A stretch of DNA of 64,000 nt from Kitasatospora kifunensis (GTDB lineage Bacteria > Actinomycetota > Actinomycetes > Streptomycetales > Streptomycetaceae), in contig NZ_JACHJV010000001.1 of NCBI RefSeq assembly GCF_014203855.1, forward strand, positions 3,224,001 through 3,288,000. The letters run 5' to 3'. A program made the position numbers and the translations under genes. The notes under the pieces are model-generated. The model had not been told where the DNA came from. It made no database searches and was given only the letters and a program-made list of their open reading frames with translations. Positions within the stretch are counted from its first letter, which is position 1; every line of letters starts with the position of its first letter. Positions 53,436 through 61,762 of this stretch are shown piece after piece.

Positions 53436-54796
53436 AGTCCCAGTCTCCGTCCCAGGTCGGACCGCATGGTGTCGGCGGGGTCCAGACGGGCACGCGCCGC
53501 GCGCCAATCATCCAGCGGCCGGTACATCGCCTCGAAGGCGGCGCGCCCGAGGCGGGCGTCCTTGGCCAGGTAGATCCGCCCGCCCGCCTCGGCCACCCGC
53601 TGGTCCAGCTGGTCGAGCACGGCATGCAGCCGGGCCCGCCCGGCTGCCGAGGCGACCGGCAGGTCGACGGCGAGCGACCAGCCGGGCAGCGGGAAGGAGA
53701 GCGGGCCGACGCCCGTGCACCCGAAGCGCTTGACGGTGCCGAGGAACGGCGCCGCCTGCGCCCGGCGCAGCGCGGTCAGCGCCTCGCCGAGCAGCCCGGC
53801 GGCCGTGTCCGGCACGGCGAACTGGTACTGCAGGAAGCCGCGTGGGCCCAGCGAGCGGTTCCACTCACGCACCGCGTCCAAGCGGTGGAAGAACTCGGAC
53901 AGGCCCTGGACGCCGCTGCGTTCGCGCGGCGCCTTGCGGTACCAGAGGCTGTTGAAGGCCCGTGCGGTGACCGGTGTGAACGGGCCGATCGGCAGCCGGG
54001 GCGCGAGCGGGGCCCGTGCCGGCGCGTAGCACAGCGGTTCCTGTTCAGAGGTCAGGTGGTCGCCCCGGTCCACGATGCCGCGCCCGAGCCGGGGTCCGCT
54101 GGCGGTGGTGTCGATCCAGGCGACCGCGTACCGGCTGGTGCGCGCGGCGGCGTCCAGCTCGTCCAGCAGCGCGTCCAGGTCCGCGGCCCGCCGGGAGGTG
54201 ACCTGCAGGCGGGTGCTGGAGATCGGGATCAGCCGGATGGTGGCCGCCAGGATGACGCCGGTCAGACCCATGCCGCCGATCGTCGCCGCGAAGGCCTCGG
54301 CGTCCTGGTCCACGGTCAGCAGCCGCACCTGGCCGCTGCCGTCCAGCAGCTCGATGCTCTCCAGCCAGTCGCCCAGACTCCCGTCCGCCCGCTGGTTCTT
54401 GCCGTGCACGTCCGCCGCGATCGCGCCGCCCACCGTCAGCCTGCTGGTGCCCGGCAGCACCGGCAGCAGCAGGCCCTCGGGCACCACCTTGGCCAGCACC
54501 TCGGCGAAGCGGGCCGACCCGGCGGCCCGCACCGTGCCGCCCAGGACGTCCAGTTCGATCGAGGTGCGGGTGGCGGGGGCGAGCACCAGCCCGCCGGCGT
54601 TCTGCGCCGCGTCGCCGTAGCTGCACCCGGCCCCGCGCGCCAGCACCCCGCCCTCGGGGCACCCCGCGAGCAGCTCGCTCAGCTCCTGGGTCGCCAGCGG
54701 CCCGCGCACGCGCGCGCGGCTGCCGGTGCTGCGTCCCCAGCCCTGGAGCAGCGCCCCTTGGGATTGCGTCAGAGATTGCGTCAATCGAGCTTCCAT
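53426..54796 (-). CDS. FAD-dependent oxidoreductase, DprE1-like
   Basis: This 456-residue flavoenzyme has the VAO-type FAD domain (LARGAGCSYGDAAQN near 55, LPGTSRLTVGGAIAADVHGK near 115) and a C-terminal PLSFPLPGWSLAVDLPV. DprE1 oxidises decaprenyl-phosphoryl ribose at C2. Where the mycobacterial enzyme has the Cys targeted by benzothiazinones (N-I-C-V-D), this one has S-L-A-V-D, so that Cys is replaced by Ala. The ATG at 54796 overlaps the upstream stop by one base. Confidence 0.88.
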   Translation of the reverse strand: MEARLTQSLTQSQGALLQGWGRSTGSRARVRGPLATQELSELLAGCPEGGVLARGAGCSYGDAAQNAGGLVLAPATRTSIELDVLGGTVRAAGSARFAEVLAKVVPEGLLLPVLPGTSRLTVGGAIAADVHGKNQRADGSLGDWLESIELLDGSGQVRLLTVDQDAEAFAATIGGMGLTGVILAATIRLIPISSTRLQVTSRRAADLDALLDELDAAARTSRYAVAWIDTTASGPRLGRGIVDRGDHLTSEQEPLCYAPARAPLAPRLPIGPFTPVTARAFNSLWYRKAPRERSGVQGLSEFFHRLDAVREWNRSLGPRGFLQYQFAVPDTAAGLLGEALTALRRAQAAPFLGTVKRFGCTGVGPLSFPLPGWSLAVDLPVASAAGRARLHAVLDQLDQRVAEAGGRIYLAKDARLGRAAFEAMYRPLDDWRAARARLDPADTMRSDLGRRLGLCP

Positions 54797-55764
54797 CACG
54801 CCGTCCCCGCTGTCACGAAGAGCACCAACCACACCAACTCACAGGCCAGCATCGGCCCGTCACGGGTGATCAGGTCCTCGACACGGGCCGTGGTCGCCCG
54901 CCCGGTCAGCCGATCGAAGCGCAGCAGCGCCACCGCGAGCGGCAGCACCGTGATCAAGTGCCAGCCGACCGCCCAACTGGAGCCGTTCAGCAGGGCCCAG
55001 CCCAGATAGCCGGCGATCATCGCCACGCTCAGCGCCCGCTGGGCCAGTCGTAACCCGGAGGGTGTGTAGCGGCGCAGACAGGGGCGGTGTCCGGCGGCGG
55101 CCGGGCCCAGAGTCGACAGTTCGGTGTAGCGCTTGGATATCGCCACCAGTAGCGCGCCCAGGCTGCAGACCAGGACGAACCAGCCGGACGGGGCGACCCG
55201 GGCGGCGGCCGCGCCGCCTATCGCACGCAGCACGAACCCCGAGGCCACCATGGTCAGTTCGAGGATCGGCAGGTGCTTGAGGGTGACGGAGTAGAGGAAC
55301 GACAGGGCCAGGTAGCCGGTGACACAGAAGGCCAGCCCCGCACTGGCGGTGGCCGAGGCCAACCCTGCGCCGATGGCCTCGGCCAGCAGTACGCAGGCCA
55401 CCGCGAGCGCGAGCGCGTGGCGTTCGGCCAGTGCGCCGCTGGCCACCGGGCGATTGCACTTGGTCGGGTGGCGCCGGTCGCGGTCGGCGTCGACCACGTC
55501 GTTGACGAAGTACACCGCACAGGAGGCCATGGTGAAGACGCCGAAGGCGACCAGGGCACCGGGCAGGCCCACGATCCGGCCCCGGTCGGCGGCGGCCACG
55601 GGGGCGGCGAAGACCAGCAGGTTCTTGGGCCACTGGCGGGGCCGCGAGGTGCGCAGCACCGCGCGCGGCCAGCCGAGCCGGTCGGCCCCGGCGGCGGTGG
55701 GGCCCGCGGCGCCGGGTATCGGGTCGAGTTCGGGGACCGGCAGCACCGGCGGCTGGGCGCTCAT
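54796..55764 (-). CDS. UbiA-family prenyltransferase, decaprenyl-phosphate phosphoribosyltransferase-like
   Basis: This 322-residue membrane protein has eight or nine hydrophobic segments. The first Asp-rich motif FVNDVVDADRDRRHPTKCNR matches the DprP/Rv3806c group, which attaches phosphoribose to polyprenyl phosphate. The N-terminal RPRQWPKNLLVF is also typical. The start overlaps the upstream stop (ATGA). Confidence 0.9.
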   Translation of the reverse strand: MSAQPPVLPVPELDPIPGAAGPTAAGADRLGWPRAVLRTSRPRQWPKNLLVFAAPVAAADRGRIVGLPGALVAFGVFTMASCAVYFVNDVVDADRDRRHPTKCNRPVASGALAERHALALAVACVLLAEAIGAGLASATASAGLAFCVTGYLALSFLYSVTLKHLPILELTMVASGFVLRAIGGAAAARVAPSGWFVLVCSLGALLVAISKRYTELSTLGPAAAGHRPCLRRYTPSGLRLAQRALSVAMIAGYLGWALLNGSSWAVGWHLITVLPLAVALLRFDRLTGRATTARVEDLITRDGPMLACELVWLVLFVTAGTA

Positions 55765-57095
55765 CGGGCGTACACCGCGGTGAAGTCACGGCTGGTCGGC
55801 TCGAAGTACCGGTCGGCAGGCCGCTCCTGGTCGGGCAGCAGCTTGGTCGACGTCGGGTTCTGCGGGTCGGCGCCCTGCTGGTAGTAGTTGTAGGACATCC
55901 AGGCCGGGTTGATGTCCAGTTGCATCGCCTGCACGCAGCCGGCCTGCTGCAGCAGGTCGGCCAGGGTGCGCACGGACAGGGCCGGCCCGTAGGCGAAGAT
56001 CAGCCGGCCGTCCTGGGTGACGCCGACGCCCGAGCGCCAGACGAAGAACTTGCCGCCGATGGTCAGACCCCAGCCGCTCTCCACGTCGTGGTCGACGTCC
56101 TCCGGCACCGCCGCGTGGTCCACGATCAGCCGCAGGTTCTGCCGCACACCCACCACGTCCGGGCTCATCGAGACCTCGTCTCCCCAGGAGCCGACGGTGG
56201 TGTGGCCGTCCTTGTAGAAGACCAGCGAGCCGGCCCCGCCCCGCAGCGTGCCGTGGGTGACGCCGTTGAGGTAGAAACCCCCCTGCGCCTCCGCCACCTT
56301 GAAGCCGCCGTTGAAGCTGGCCAGCAGCCCCGCGCGGGCCTCGGGCGGGATGTTGGGCGGCACGCCCCAGTTGTCCGGGCCTGGATCGTCGGTGCCGGGG
56401 TGGAGCTGGAAGCGCACCAGCCGCTGGTCCATCGAGACCACGCCGGCCAGGTAGGAGGTGTGCTCGCTGTCGGGACGCAGCAGCGCGCTCTCCACCGACG
56501 GCACGCCGTCGGTGCTGCCGATCACTCGCCAGGCGCCCTCGCCGGGCAGCGGGTCGCCGGCCGGCGAGCGGAGCGGAGCGAGGGTCAGCGGCGGCACGGC
56601 CGGGGCCTGCGGGTGCCTGTTCTCGGCGGAGGCCACTGCCGAGGCCGAGGCGGACTGCGCGGGAGTCGACTGGGCGGGCGTCGACTGGGCGGGAGTCGGG
56701 CCCACCGGGTCGAGCGAGATGGTGGGGCGGCCGCCGACCCTGGGCGGGTTCATCTTGTACTGGGCGGTCTCCAGGCCGGTCACCATCGGACCGAGGTGGT
56801 GGTCGCGGGCCCACTCGGCGATCCGGGCGACGGCGCCGTCGTTGCCGGGCGCCAGCAGCGCTTCGCCGAGGGACCAGCCGAGCCAGGTCACGAAGACCAG
56901 GAAGAGCGCGAGGACGACCCGCACCGGGCGCTTTCGCAGCATCCGGCGCGGCCAGCGGGGGCGGCGCGGGGTGCCTTCCGTGGCCTCGGGCTGCTCGGTC
57001 CCGGCCGTGGGCTGCCGGCCGGCTTCGGGATCGGCTTCGAGTCCGGCTTCGGGATCGGCTTCGGGATCGGCTTCGGGTTCGGTCGACGGCGCCAC
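55761..57095 (-). CDS. Phosphodiester glycosidase (NAGPA/DUF2233) family protein
   Basis: This 444-residue protein has an acidic, repetitive cytosolic tail (EADPEADPEAG), one membrane segment (about 60-80, VVLALFLVFVTWLGWSLGEA), and a linker with three TPAQS repeats. The NAGPA-like domain (about 190-440) contains ASFNGGFKVAEAQGGFYLNG and MQLDINPAWMSYNYY. The family cleaves phosphodiester-linked sugars. The GTG start is behind AGGGAGAG. It is first of the four overlapping genes, so it likely acts on the same polyprenyl or cell-wall sugar as the DprE-like enzymes. Confidence 0.85.
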   Translation of the reverse strand: MAPSTEPEADPEADPEAGLEADPEAGRQPTAGTEQPEATEGTPRRPRWPRRMLRKRPVRVVLALFLVFVTWLGWSLGEALLAPGNDGAVARIAEWARDHHLGPMVTGLETAQYKMNPPRVGGRPTISLDPVGPTPAQSTPAQSTPAQSASASAVASAENRHPQAPAVPPLTLAPLRSPAGDPLPGEGAWRVIGSTDGVPSVESALLRPDSEHTSYLAGVVSMDQRLVRFQLHPGTDDPGPDNWGVPPNIPPEARAGLLASFNGGFKVAEAQGGFYLNGVTHGTLRGGAGSLVFYKDGHTTVGSWGDEVSMSPDVVGVRQNLRLIVDHAAVPEDVDHDVESGWGLTIGGKFFVWRSGVGVTQDGRLIFAYGPALSVRTLADLLQQAGCVQAMQLDINPAWMSYNYYQQGADPQNPTSTKLLPDQERPADRYFEPTSRDFTAVYAR

Positions 57096-57398
57096 GCCAC
57101 TCTCCCTGCGAAGGCGGAGCCGCCCGGCGGCGGGCGGCTGGCCCGGAGCAGCCGGCCGCCCTCGCGCACACTCCCGCCGGGCGGACCGCGAAGTTCTCTG
57201 GCGTCCTCAAGCTCACCCCCGGCCTGGCGGGTCGGCGACGCGAGAACGGCTCGGCGGTCGGCGCCGACGGCGGACCGCCGACACCGTCACCAGAGGTCGA
57301 CAGGAAGCGAACTGACGATGCCTCAGAGATCGACTCGGGCCCCAGCTCTTCACCCGGACGGACGCACCCCCACGAGGGTCCGCCGGCCCTGGCGGGCC
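57096..57398. other. 303-base intergenic region
   Basis: This lies between the phosphodiester glycosidase start and the oxyR stop. It should hold the promoter of the glycosidase operon and the oxyR 3' end. No clear hairpin, promoter consensus or small gene was found. Confidence 0.5.
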
Positions 57399-58436
57399 CT
57401 AAGAGGGTCCGACGATCCGCACGGGTAGTTCGGCGAGGACGGCACGCAGCGAGTCGGCGAAGCGGTCGTGCTCGGCGGCCCGGGCCGAGCCGGGGCGGGT
57501 GGCCAGGCCGATCCGGCGGCCTGGGGCCGGGTCGGCGAAGTGGACGGCGGTCAGCCGGTCGGCGCGCCCGGCCTCGACCTCCAGGGCGGTGGCGGGCAGC
57601 AGGGTGACGCCGAGACCGCCCGCCACGAGCTGGACCAGGGTGGACAGCCCGGCCGCCCGCGTGGAGCCCCCGCCCGCCTCGGCGCCGACCTCGCGGCAGA
57701 GGTCGAGCGCCTGGTCACGCAGGCAGTGGCCCTCCTCCAGGAGCAGCACGTCCAGGTCGAGCAGCACGTCGCGGGGCACGTCGGTGCGCCCGGCCAGCGG
57801 GTGCTCGGGCTGGGTGACCAGCACGAAGTCCTCGTCGAAGAGCGGGATGTCGCGGGTCGGCACGGCGCCCGCGGCGGGCAGCGCGAGCAGCAGCAGATCG
57901 AGCCGACCTGCCGCCAGGCCCTCCAGCAGCGAGGCGGTGCGCTCCTCGTGGACGTGCAGTTCGAGGTCGGGGTACTGGTCGCGGACCAGGCGCAGCACGG
58001 TGGGCAGCAGGTAGGGCGCGACGGTGGGGATCACGCCCAGGTGCAGCGGTCCGGTGAACGGGCGGCGGGCCGCTTCGACCTCCTGGGTCAGGTCGTGCAG
58101 CGCGGCCAGCGCACGGCGCGCGTGCTCGGCCACGCGCCTGCCCAGTGGCGTGATGATGACCTTGCGTGTCGTACGCTCCACCAACTGGGCACCGAGCGAC
58201 TCCTCCAGCGCGGCGACGGCGCCGGAGAGTGCGGGCTGGCTGGTGCCGATGGCCGCGGCGGCATCCCGGAAGTGCAGGTGCTCGGCGACGGCGAGGAAGG
58301 CGCGCAGCTGCGCGACACTGGGCGTGCGCGGCGCGCCGGCCTGGCGGGGCTTGGTGGCGCTCTGGCCGCCCTGGCCGTTCTGGCCGTTCTGGCCGGGCTT
58401 ACTGTTCTGGCTGTGCTGGCCGTGCTGGGTACTGAT
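57399..58436 (-). CDS. oxyR: LysR-family hydrogen peroxide regulator OxyR, with non-canonical start
   Basis: The minus strand encodes a full LysR protein: QLRAFLAVAEHLHFRDAAAA and IGTSQPALSGAVAALEESLG form the helix-turn-helix, followed by ERTTRKVIITPLGRRVAEHA. The effector domain contains the redox Cys in LLEEGHCLRDQALDLC, as in OxyR. No ATG, GTG or TTG lies between the in-frame stop at 58449-58451 and the helix-turn-helix. The best-placed candidate is ATC at 58436, behind GGAGAG, giving 345 residues with a Gln/Gly/Asn-rich tail. A CTG at 58307 is the other possibility. It is divergent from ahpC. Confidence 0.85.
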   Translation of the reverse strand: MSTQHGQHSQNSKPGQNGQNGQGGQSATKPRQAGAPRTPSVAQLRAFLAVAEHLHFRDAAAAIGTSQPALSGAVAALEESLGAQLVERTTRKVIITPLGRRVAEHARRALAALHDLTQEVEAARRPFTGPLHLGVIPTVAPYLLPTVLRLVRDQYPDLELHVHEERTASLLEGLAAGRLDLLLLALPAAGAVPTRDIPLFDEDFVLVTQPEHPLAGRTDVPRDVLLDLDVLLLEEGHCLRDQALDLCREVGAEAGGGSTRAAGLSTLVQLVAGGLGVTLLPATALEVEAGRADRLTAVHFADPAPGRRIGLATRPGSARAAEHDRFADSLRAVLAELPVRIVGPS

Positions 58437-58481
58437 AGCTCTCTCCGATCAGATGGATCGATTCTAGCTATTTCACTGATC
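58435..58481. promoter_or_regulatory. oxyR-ahpC divergent regulatory region
   Basis: Nested inverted repeats lie between the two genes: ATAGCT (58435-58440) with AGCTAT (58466-58471), and GATCAG (58447-58452) with CTGATC (58476-58481). OxyR binds long dyads of this kind at ahpC promoters. Confidence 0.55.
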
Positions 58482-58579
58482 ACTGCCGACTGTGTCACGC
58501 TGTGGATCACGTCGGGATCCGTCGAATCATAGGCAATCCGGACATACACCCCGCACCTCTACACCCAGGAGAAGCGAAC

Positions 58580-59131
58580 GTGCTCACGATCGGTGACAAG
58601 TTCCCCGAGTTCGACCTGAAGGCCTGCGTCAGCCTGGACGCCGCGAGCGCGTTCGCCGACATCGACCACAAGACCTACGAGGGCAAGTGGAAGATCGTCT
58701 TCTTCTGGCCGAAGGACTTCACCTTCGTCTGCCCGACCGAGATCGCCGCGTTCGGCAAGCTGAACGAGGAGTTCGCCGACCGTGACGCGCAGATCCTGGG
58801 CGTCTCCGGCGACTCGGAGTTCGTGCACCACGCCTGGCGCAAGGACCACGCCGACCTGCGTGACCTGCCCTTCCCGATGCTCGCCGACATCAAGCACGAG
58901 CTGATGCAGGCCTGTGGCGTCCAGGACGCGGACGGCACCGCCCAGCGCGCCGTCTTCATCGTGGACCCGAACAACGAGATCCAGTTCGTCATGGTGACCG
59001 CCGGCTCCGTCGGCCGTAACCCCAAGGAGGTCCTGCGGGTGCTGGACGCCCTGCAGACCGACGAGCTGTGCCCGTGCAACTGGAACAAGGGCGAGGACAC
59101 CCTCGACGCCGCCGCCCTGCTGGCCGGCTGA
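58580..59131 (+). CDS. ahpC: Alkyl hydroperoxide reductase, peroxiredoxin AhpC
   Basis: This 183-residue peroxiredoxin has the peroxidatic Cys in DFTFVCPTEIAAF and a C-terminal pair CPCNW. It reduces peroxides and is recycled by AhpD. The GTG start at 58580 is set by AGGAGAA seven bases upstream. It is divergent from oxyR and three bases before ahpD. Confidence 0.97.
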   Translation: MLTIGDKFPEFDLKACVSLDAASAFADIDHKTYEGKWKIVFFWPKDFTFVCPTEIAAFGKLNEEFADRDAQILGVSGDSEFVHHAWRKDHADLRDLPFPMLADIKHELMQACGVQDADGTAQRAVFIVDPNNEIQFVMVTAGSVGRNPKEVLRVLDALQTDELCPCNWNKGEDTLDAAALLAG

Positions 59132-59134
59132 CCC

Positions 59135-59665
59135 ATGGCGCTCGACGAGCTCAAGGCGGCTCTGCCCGACTATGCCAAGGACCTCAAGCTCAACCTGAGC
59201 GGCGTGATCGCCAACTCCGAGCTGCCGGCCCAGCAGCTCTGGGGCACGGTGCTCTCCTGCGCGATGGCCACCGGTAGCAAGTCGGTGCTCGCCGAGCTGG
59301 AGCCGCAGGCCAAGGAGATCCTCTCCGAGCAGGCGTACACCGCCGCCAAGTCCGCTGCCGCGATCATGGCGATGAACAACGTCTACTACCGGACGCTGCA
59401 CCTGCTCTCCGACAAGGAGTACGGCACCCTGCGCACCGGGCTGCGGATGAACGTCATCGGCAACCCCGGCGTGGAGAAGGTCGACTTCGAGCTGTGGAGC
59501 TTCGCGGTCTCCGCGATCAACGGCTGCGGCCAGTGCCTGGACTCGCACGAGCAGGTACTGCGCAAGGCCGGCGTGGAGCGCGAGGTGATCCAGGCCGCGG
59601 CCAAGATCGCCGCCGTGGTCCAGGCCGTCGCCTCGGTGCTGGACGCCGAGGCCGCGCTCGCCTGA
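59135..59665 (+). CDS. ahpD: Alkyl hydroperoxide reductase AhpD
   Basis: This 176-residue protein has the active-site CGQCLDSHE (C-x2-C with the proton-relay His) near residue 130 and the helical AhpD fold. It passes electrons from lipoamide-type donors to AhpC. It is co-transcribed with ahpC and ends in a strong hairpin. Confidence 0.96.
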   Translation: MALDELKAALPDYAKDLKLNLSGVIANSELPAQQLWGTVLSCAMATGSKSVLAELEPQAKEILSEQAYTAAKSAAAIMAMNNVYYRTLHLLSDKEYGTLRTGLRMNVIGNPGVEKVDFELWSFAVSAINGCGQCLDSHEQVLRKAGVEREVIQAAAKIAAVVQAVASVLDAEAALA

Positions 59666-59666
59666 T

Positions 59667-60401
59667 CTACCGCCTGTCGATGGGGGCCCGCTCACCCGAG
59701 CGGGCCCCCATCAGCACGTTCAGGCCCGCCACCGCCTCCGGACCGAAGACCAGCACGGCCCGGGGCGCGGTGCGCAGCCGCAGCATCTCGTAGAGCACGT
59801 CCGCGAAGGGCTGGACGGTGAGCGCGTGGCCGACCGCCGCCACCTCCGCCCGCTCGTCGGCCGCCGCCAGCTGCGCCAGGTCGCGCAGCATCGAGCGGCA
59901 GCGCACGTAGGCCTGGGCCCGGCCGCGCTCCAGCACCGGGCGATCCAGGCCGAAGATCCGGATCGTCTCGCGGCCCTTGGCGGTGCGCGGGCGGTAGGCG
60001 CCGGTGGCGAGCACCAGGTCGAGGTGGTCGGCGGGCTCCTCGGCGGTGGGGTCGATCAGCAGCGCGCGGCCCTGGCGGTCCATCGGGTAGAGGTCGCGCT
60101 TCTGGTTGCTGTTGCAGAACGCGCAGGCCCACAGGTGGTTGAGCCAGTCGAAGGCGCGCAGCGGGGCGAGCGCGATCGGTTGGAAGTGGTCGATGCTGGT
60201 GCCCTCGCTGTCCCCGCAGTACATGCAGCGGGACAGGCCCGCGGCCATCGCGACCAGGTGGATGCTCAGGTCGCGGCGGATGGTGCGGCTGTCGCGCCAC
60301 AACTCCCGTGCACCGCCGCCGCGATCGGAGAGCCGCTCGGCGCGGGCGGTCAGCCGGGCGGTCAGCTCCTCGGGTAACGACTCACGCCGCAGCGGGATCA
60401 C
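59667..60401 (-). CDS. HNH endonuclease, PtuB-like (Septu-type)
   Basis: This 244-residue protein has the HNH zinc motif in PtuB-like spacing: C59-x2-C62 (SRCMYCG), SIDHFQPIA with D71-H72, and WACAFCNSNQKRDLYP with C93-x2-C96 and Asn97. In Septu systems PtuB cleaves DNA under control of the ATPase PtuA. The GTG start at 60401 overlaps the ATPase stop by four bases, so the two are translationally coupled. The last codons encode one arm of the ahpD terminator. Confidence 0.8.
   Translation of the reverse strand: MIPLRRESLPEELTARLTARAERLSDRGGGARELWRDSRTIRRDLSIHLVAMAAGLSRCMYCGDSEGTSIDHFQPIALAPLRAFDWLNHLWACAFCNSNQKRDLYPMDRQGRALLIDPTAEEPADHLDLVLATGAYRPRTAKGRETIRIFGLDRPVLERGRAQAYVRCRSMLRDLAQLAAADERAEVAAVGHALTVQPFADVLYEMLRLRTAPRAVLVFGPEAVAGLNVLMGARSGERAPIDRR
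59679..59712. terminator. Terminator of ahpCD embedded in the end of the HNH gene
   Basis: GATGGGGGCCCGCTC and GAGCGGGCCCCCATC form a 15-base perfect stem with a four-base loop. It lies wholly inside the coding end of the convergent HNH gene. Confidence 0.85.
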
Positions 60402-61753
60402 CGCGGGCGTCCCAGTCGGGCGGCCACCTCGTCCACTCGGGCGGACAGCGAGCTCATCAGCCGCTCCGTCAACTCCTGGTACTCCGCCAGCTCCTCGTCG
60501 GTGGAGTCGCCGGCCAGCACCTTGCCCTCCAGGTCGCCGATCCGGCGCCGGGCGTCCTCGGCCCGGGCGGAGTACGGGGACTCCAGGCCGAACAGCTCGG
60601 AGAGCACGGCGTCGTCGCCGCTGCCGTAGACGATCCGCCGGTACAGCTCCTCGCTGACCGGCTGCGGCGGGGCCTGTTCGTCCAGCCCGGCGATCCGGAT
60701 CAGCCCGCCGGGGTCGGCGGCCTGGCAGATGTACGGGCTGTGGGTGGAGACGATGAACTGCACGCGGGGGAAGTGCGCCTTGAGCCAGGGGCCGATCCGC
60801 TGCTGCCAACTGACGTGCAGGTGGGCGTCGATCTCGTCGATCAGCACCACACCGGGCAGGGTGATCGCGCCGGTCCCGTCCTGCGGGAGGCTGCCGTAGC
60901 AGTTCTGGAACTGGCGGACCAGGTCGAGGACCAGGGCGGCGACGGTGCGGTAGCCGTCGCTGAGTTCACGCAGCGGGAAGTCGGGCCCACCGGCTTCGGT
61001 CGTGTCCGGGGCGCCGTTGCTGCGGCGGACCCACAGGCCCTCCGAGTCGACCCGGGAGACCGCGAAGCCGTCCGGCAGCAGACCGTCCGAGAGCAGGCCG
61101 CTGACCACGTCCAGCGCCTGCTGCGCGCCGGGGCGGCCCTCGAGTCGGCGCACGTGCTGGTCGATCAGCCAGGAGACCCCCTCGGCGAGCGAGGCCTCCT
61201 CGTGGAAGAGAGTGGCCAACCGGCCCACCGGGCCGGCCGAGAGCATCAGGCGCTGGCTCTCGCCCGCCCCGCCGAGCAGGCGGCGGAACGGGCCGTAGCC
61301 GGCGAAGAACCAGCCGCGCGGGTTCTCCGCCCACGGGCCGCGCTCCGGGCTGGGCGAGCCGAACACCTCCAGCTCCGGGCGCGGGCCACCGCTCATGGGG
61401 CCCCCTCCGGCCGGAGGCCGGGGGAGGGTCCAGCGCAGCCCGAGCTTGAGGTCGTACTTGGGCGCCTTGCCGCTGCCCGCGAGCCGGTCCACCGACCAGT
61501 CGGGGCGCACGAACGCCTGGACCCAGCCGGTGCGTTCGCCGGCCGTGATCCAGCCGGAGAAGTCGCTGACCAGGCTGCGCGCCACCGAGGGCCCGCCGAG
61601 CGCCAGCGCGAGGGCGCGCAGCAGGGTGGTCTTGCCGGAGCCGTTGCGCCCGGCCAGCACCGTCCAGCCGGCCTGCGGGAGTTCCAGCTGCCGCACCTCG
61701 CGGGCCGGCGTGAAGCCCCGGATGCCCGAGATGCCCAGCCTGGTCACATACAT
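60398..61753 (-). CDS. AAA/ABC-type ATPase, PtuA-like (Septu-type)
   Basis: This 451-residue ATPase has Walker A GRNGSGKTT (35-43), a signature-like LRELSDGYRT (261-270), Walker B VVLIDEIDAHLH (302-313) and the switch STHSP (336-340). This is the layout of RecF/OLD-like ATPases used in Septu, Gabija and retron defence. No TOPRIM domain is present. The C-terminal 80 residues are helical. It is followed without a gap by the HNH gene. The upstream AI-2E gene ends nine bases before its ATG, so all three may be one transcript. Confidence 0.85.
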   Translation of the reverse strand: MYVTRLGISGIRGFTPAREVRQLELPQAGWTVLAGRNGSGKTTLLRALALALGGPSVARSLVSDFSGWITAGERTGWVQAFVRPDWSVDRLAGSGKAPKYDLKLGLRWTLPRPPAGGGPMSGGPRPELEVFGSPSPERGPWAENPRGWFFAGYGPFRRLLGGAGESQRLMLSAGPVGRLATLFHEEASLAEGVSWLIDQHVRRLEGRPGAQQALDVVSGLLSDGLLPDGFAVSRVDSEGLWVRRSNGAPDTTEAGGPDFPLRELSDGYRTVAALVLDLVRQFQNCYGSLPQDGTGAITLPGVVLIDEIDAHLHVSWQQRIGPWLKAHFPRVQFIVSTHSPYICQAADPGGLIRIAGLDEQAPPQPVSEELYRRIVYGSGDDAVLSELFGLESPYSARAEDARRRIGDLEGKVLAGDSTDEELAEYQELTERLMSSLSARVDEVAARLGRPR

Positions 61754-61762
61754 GACGCCACT

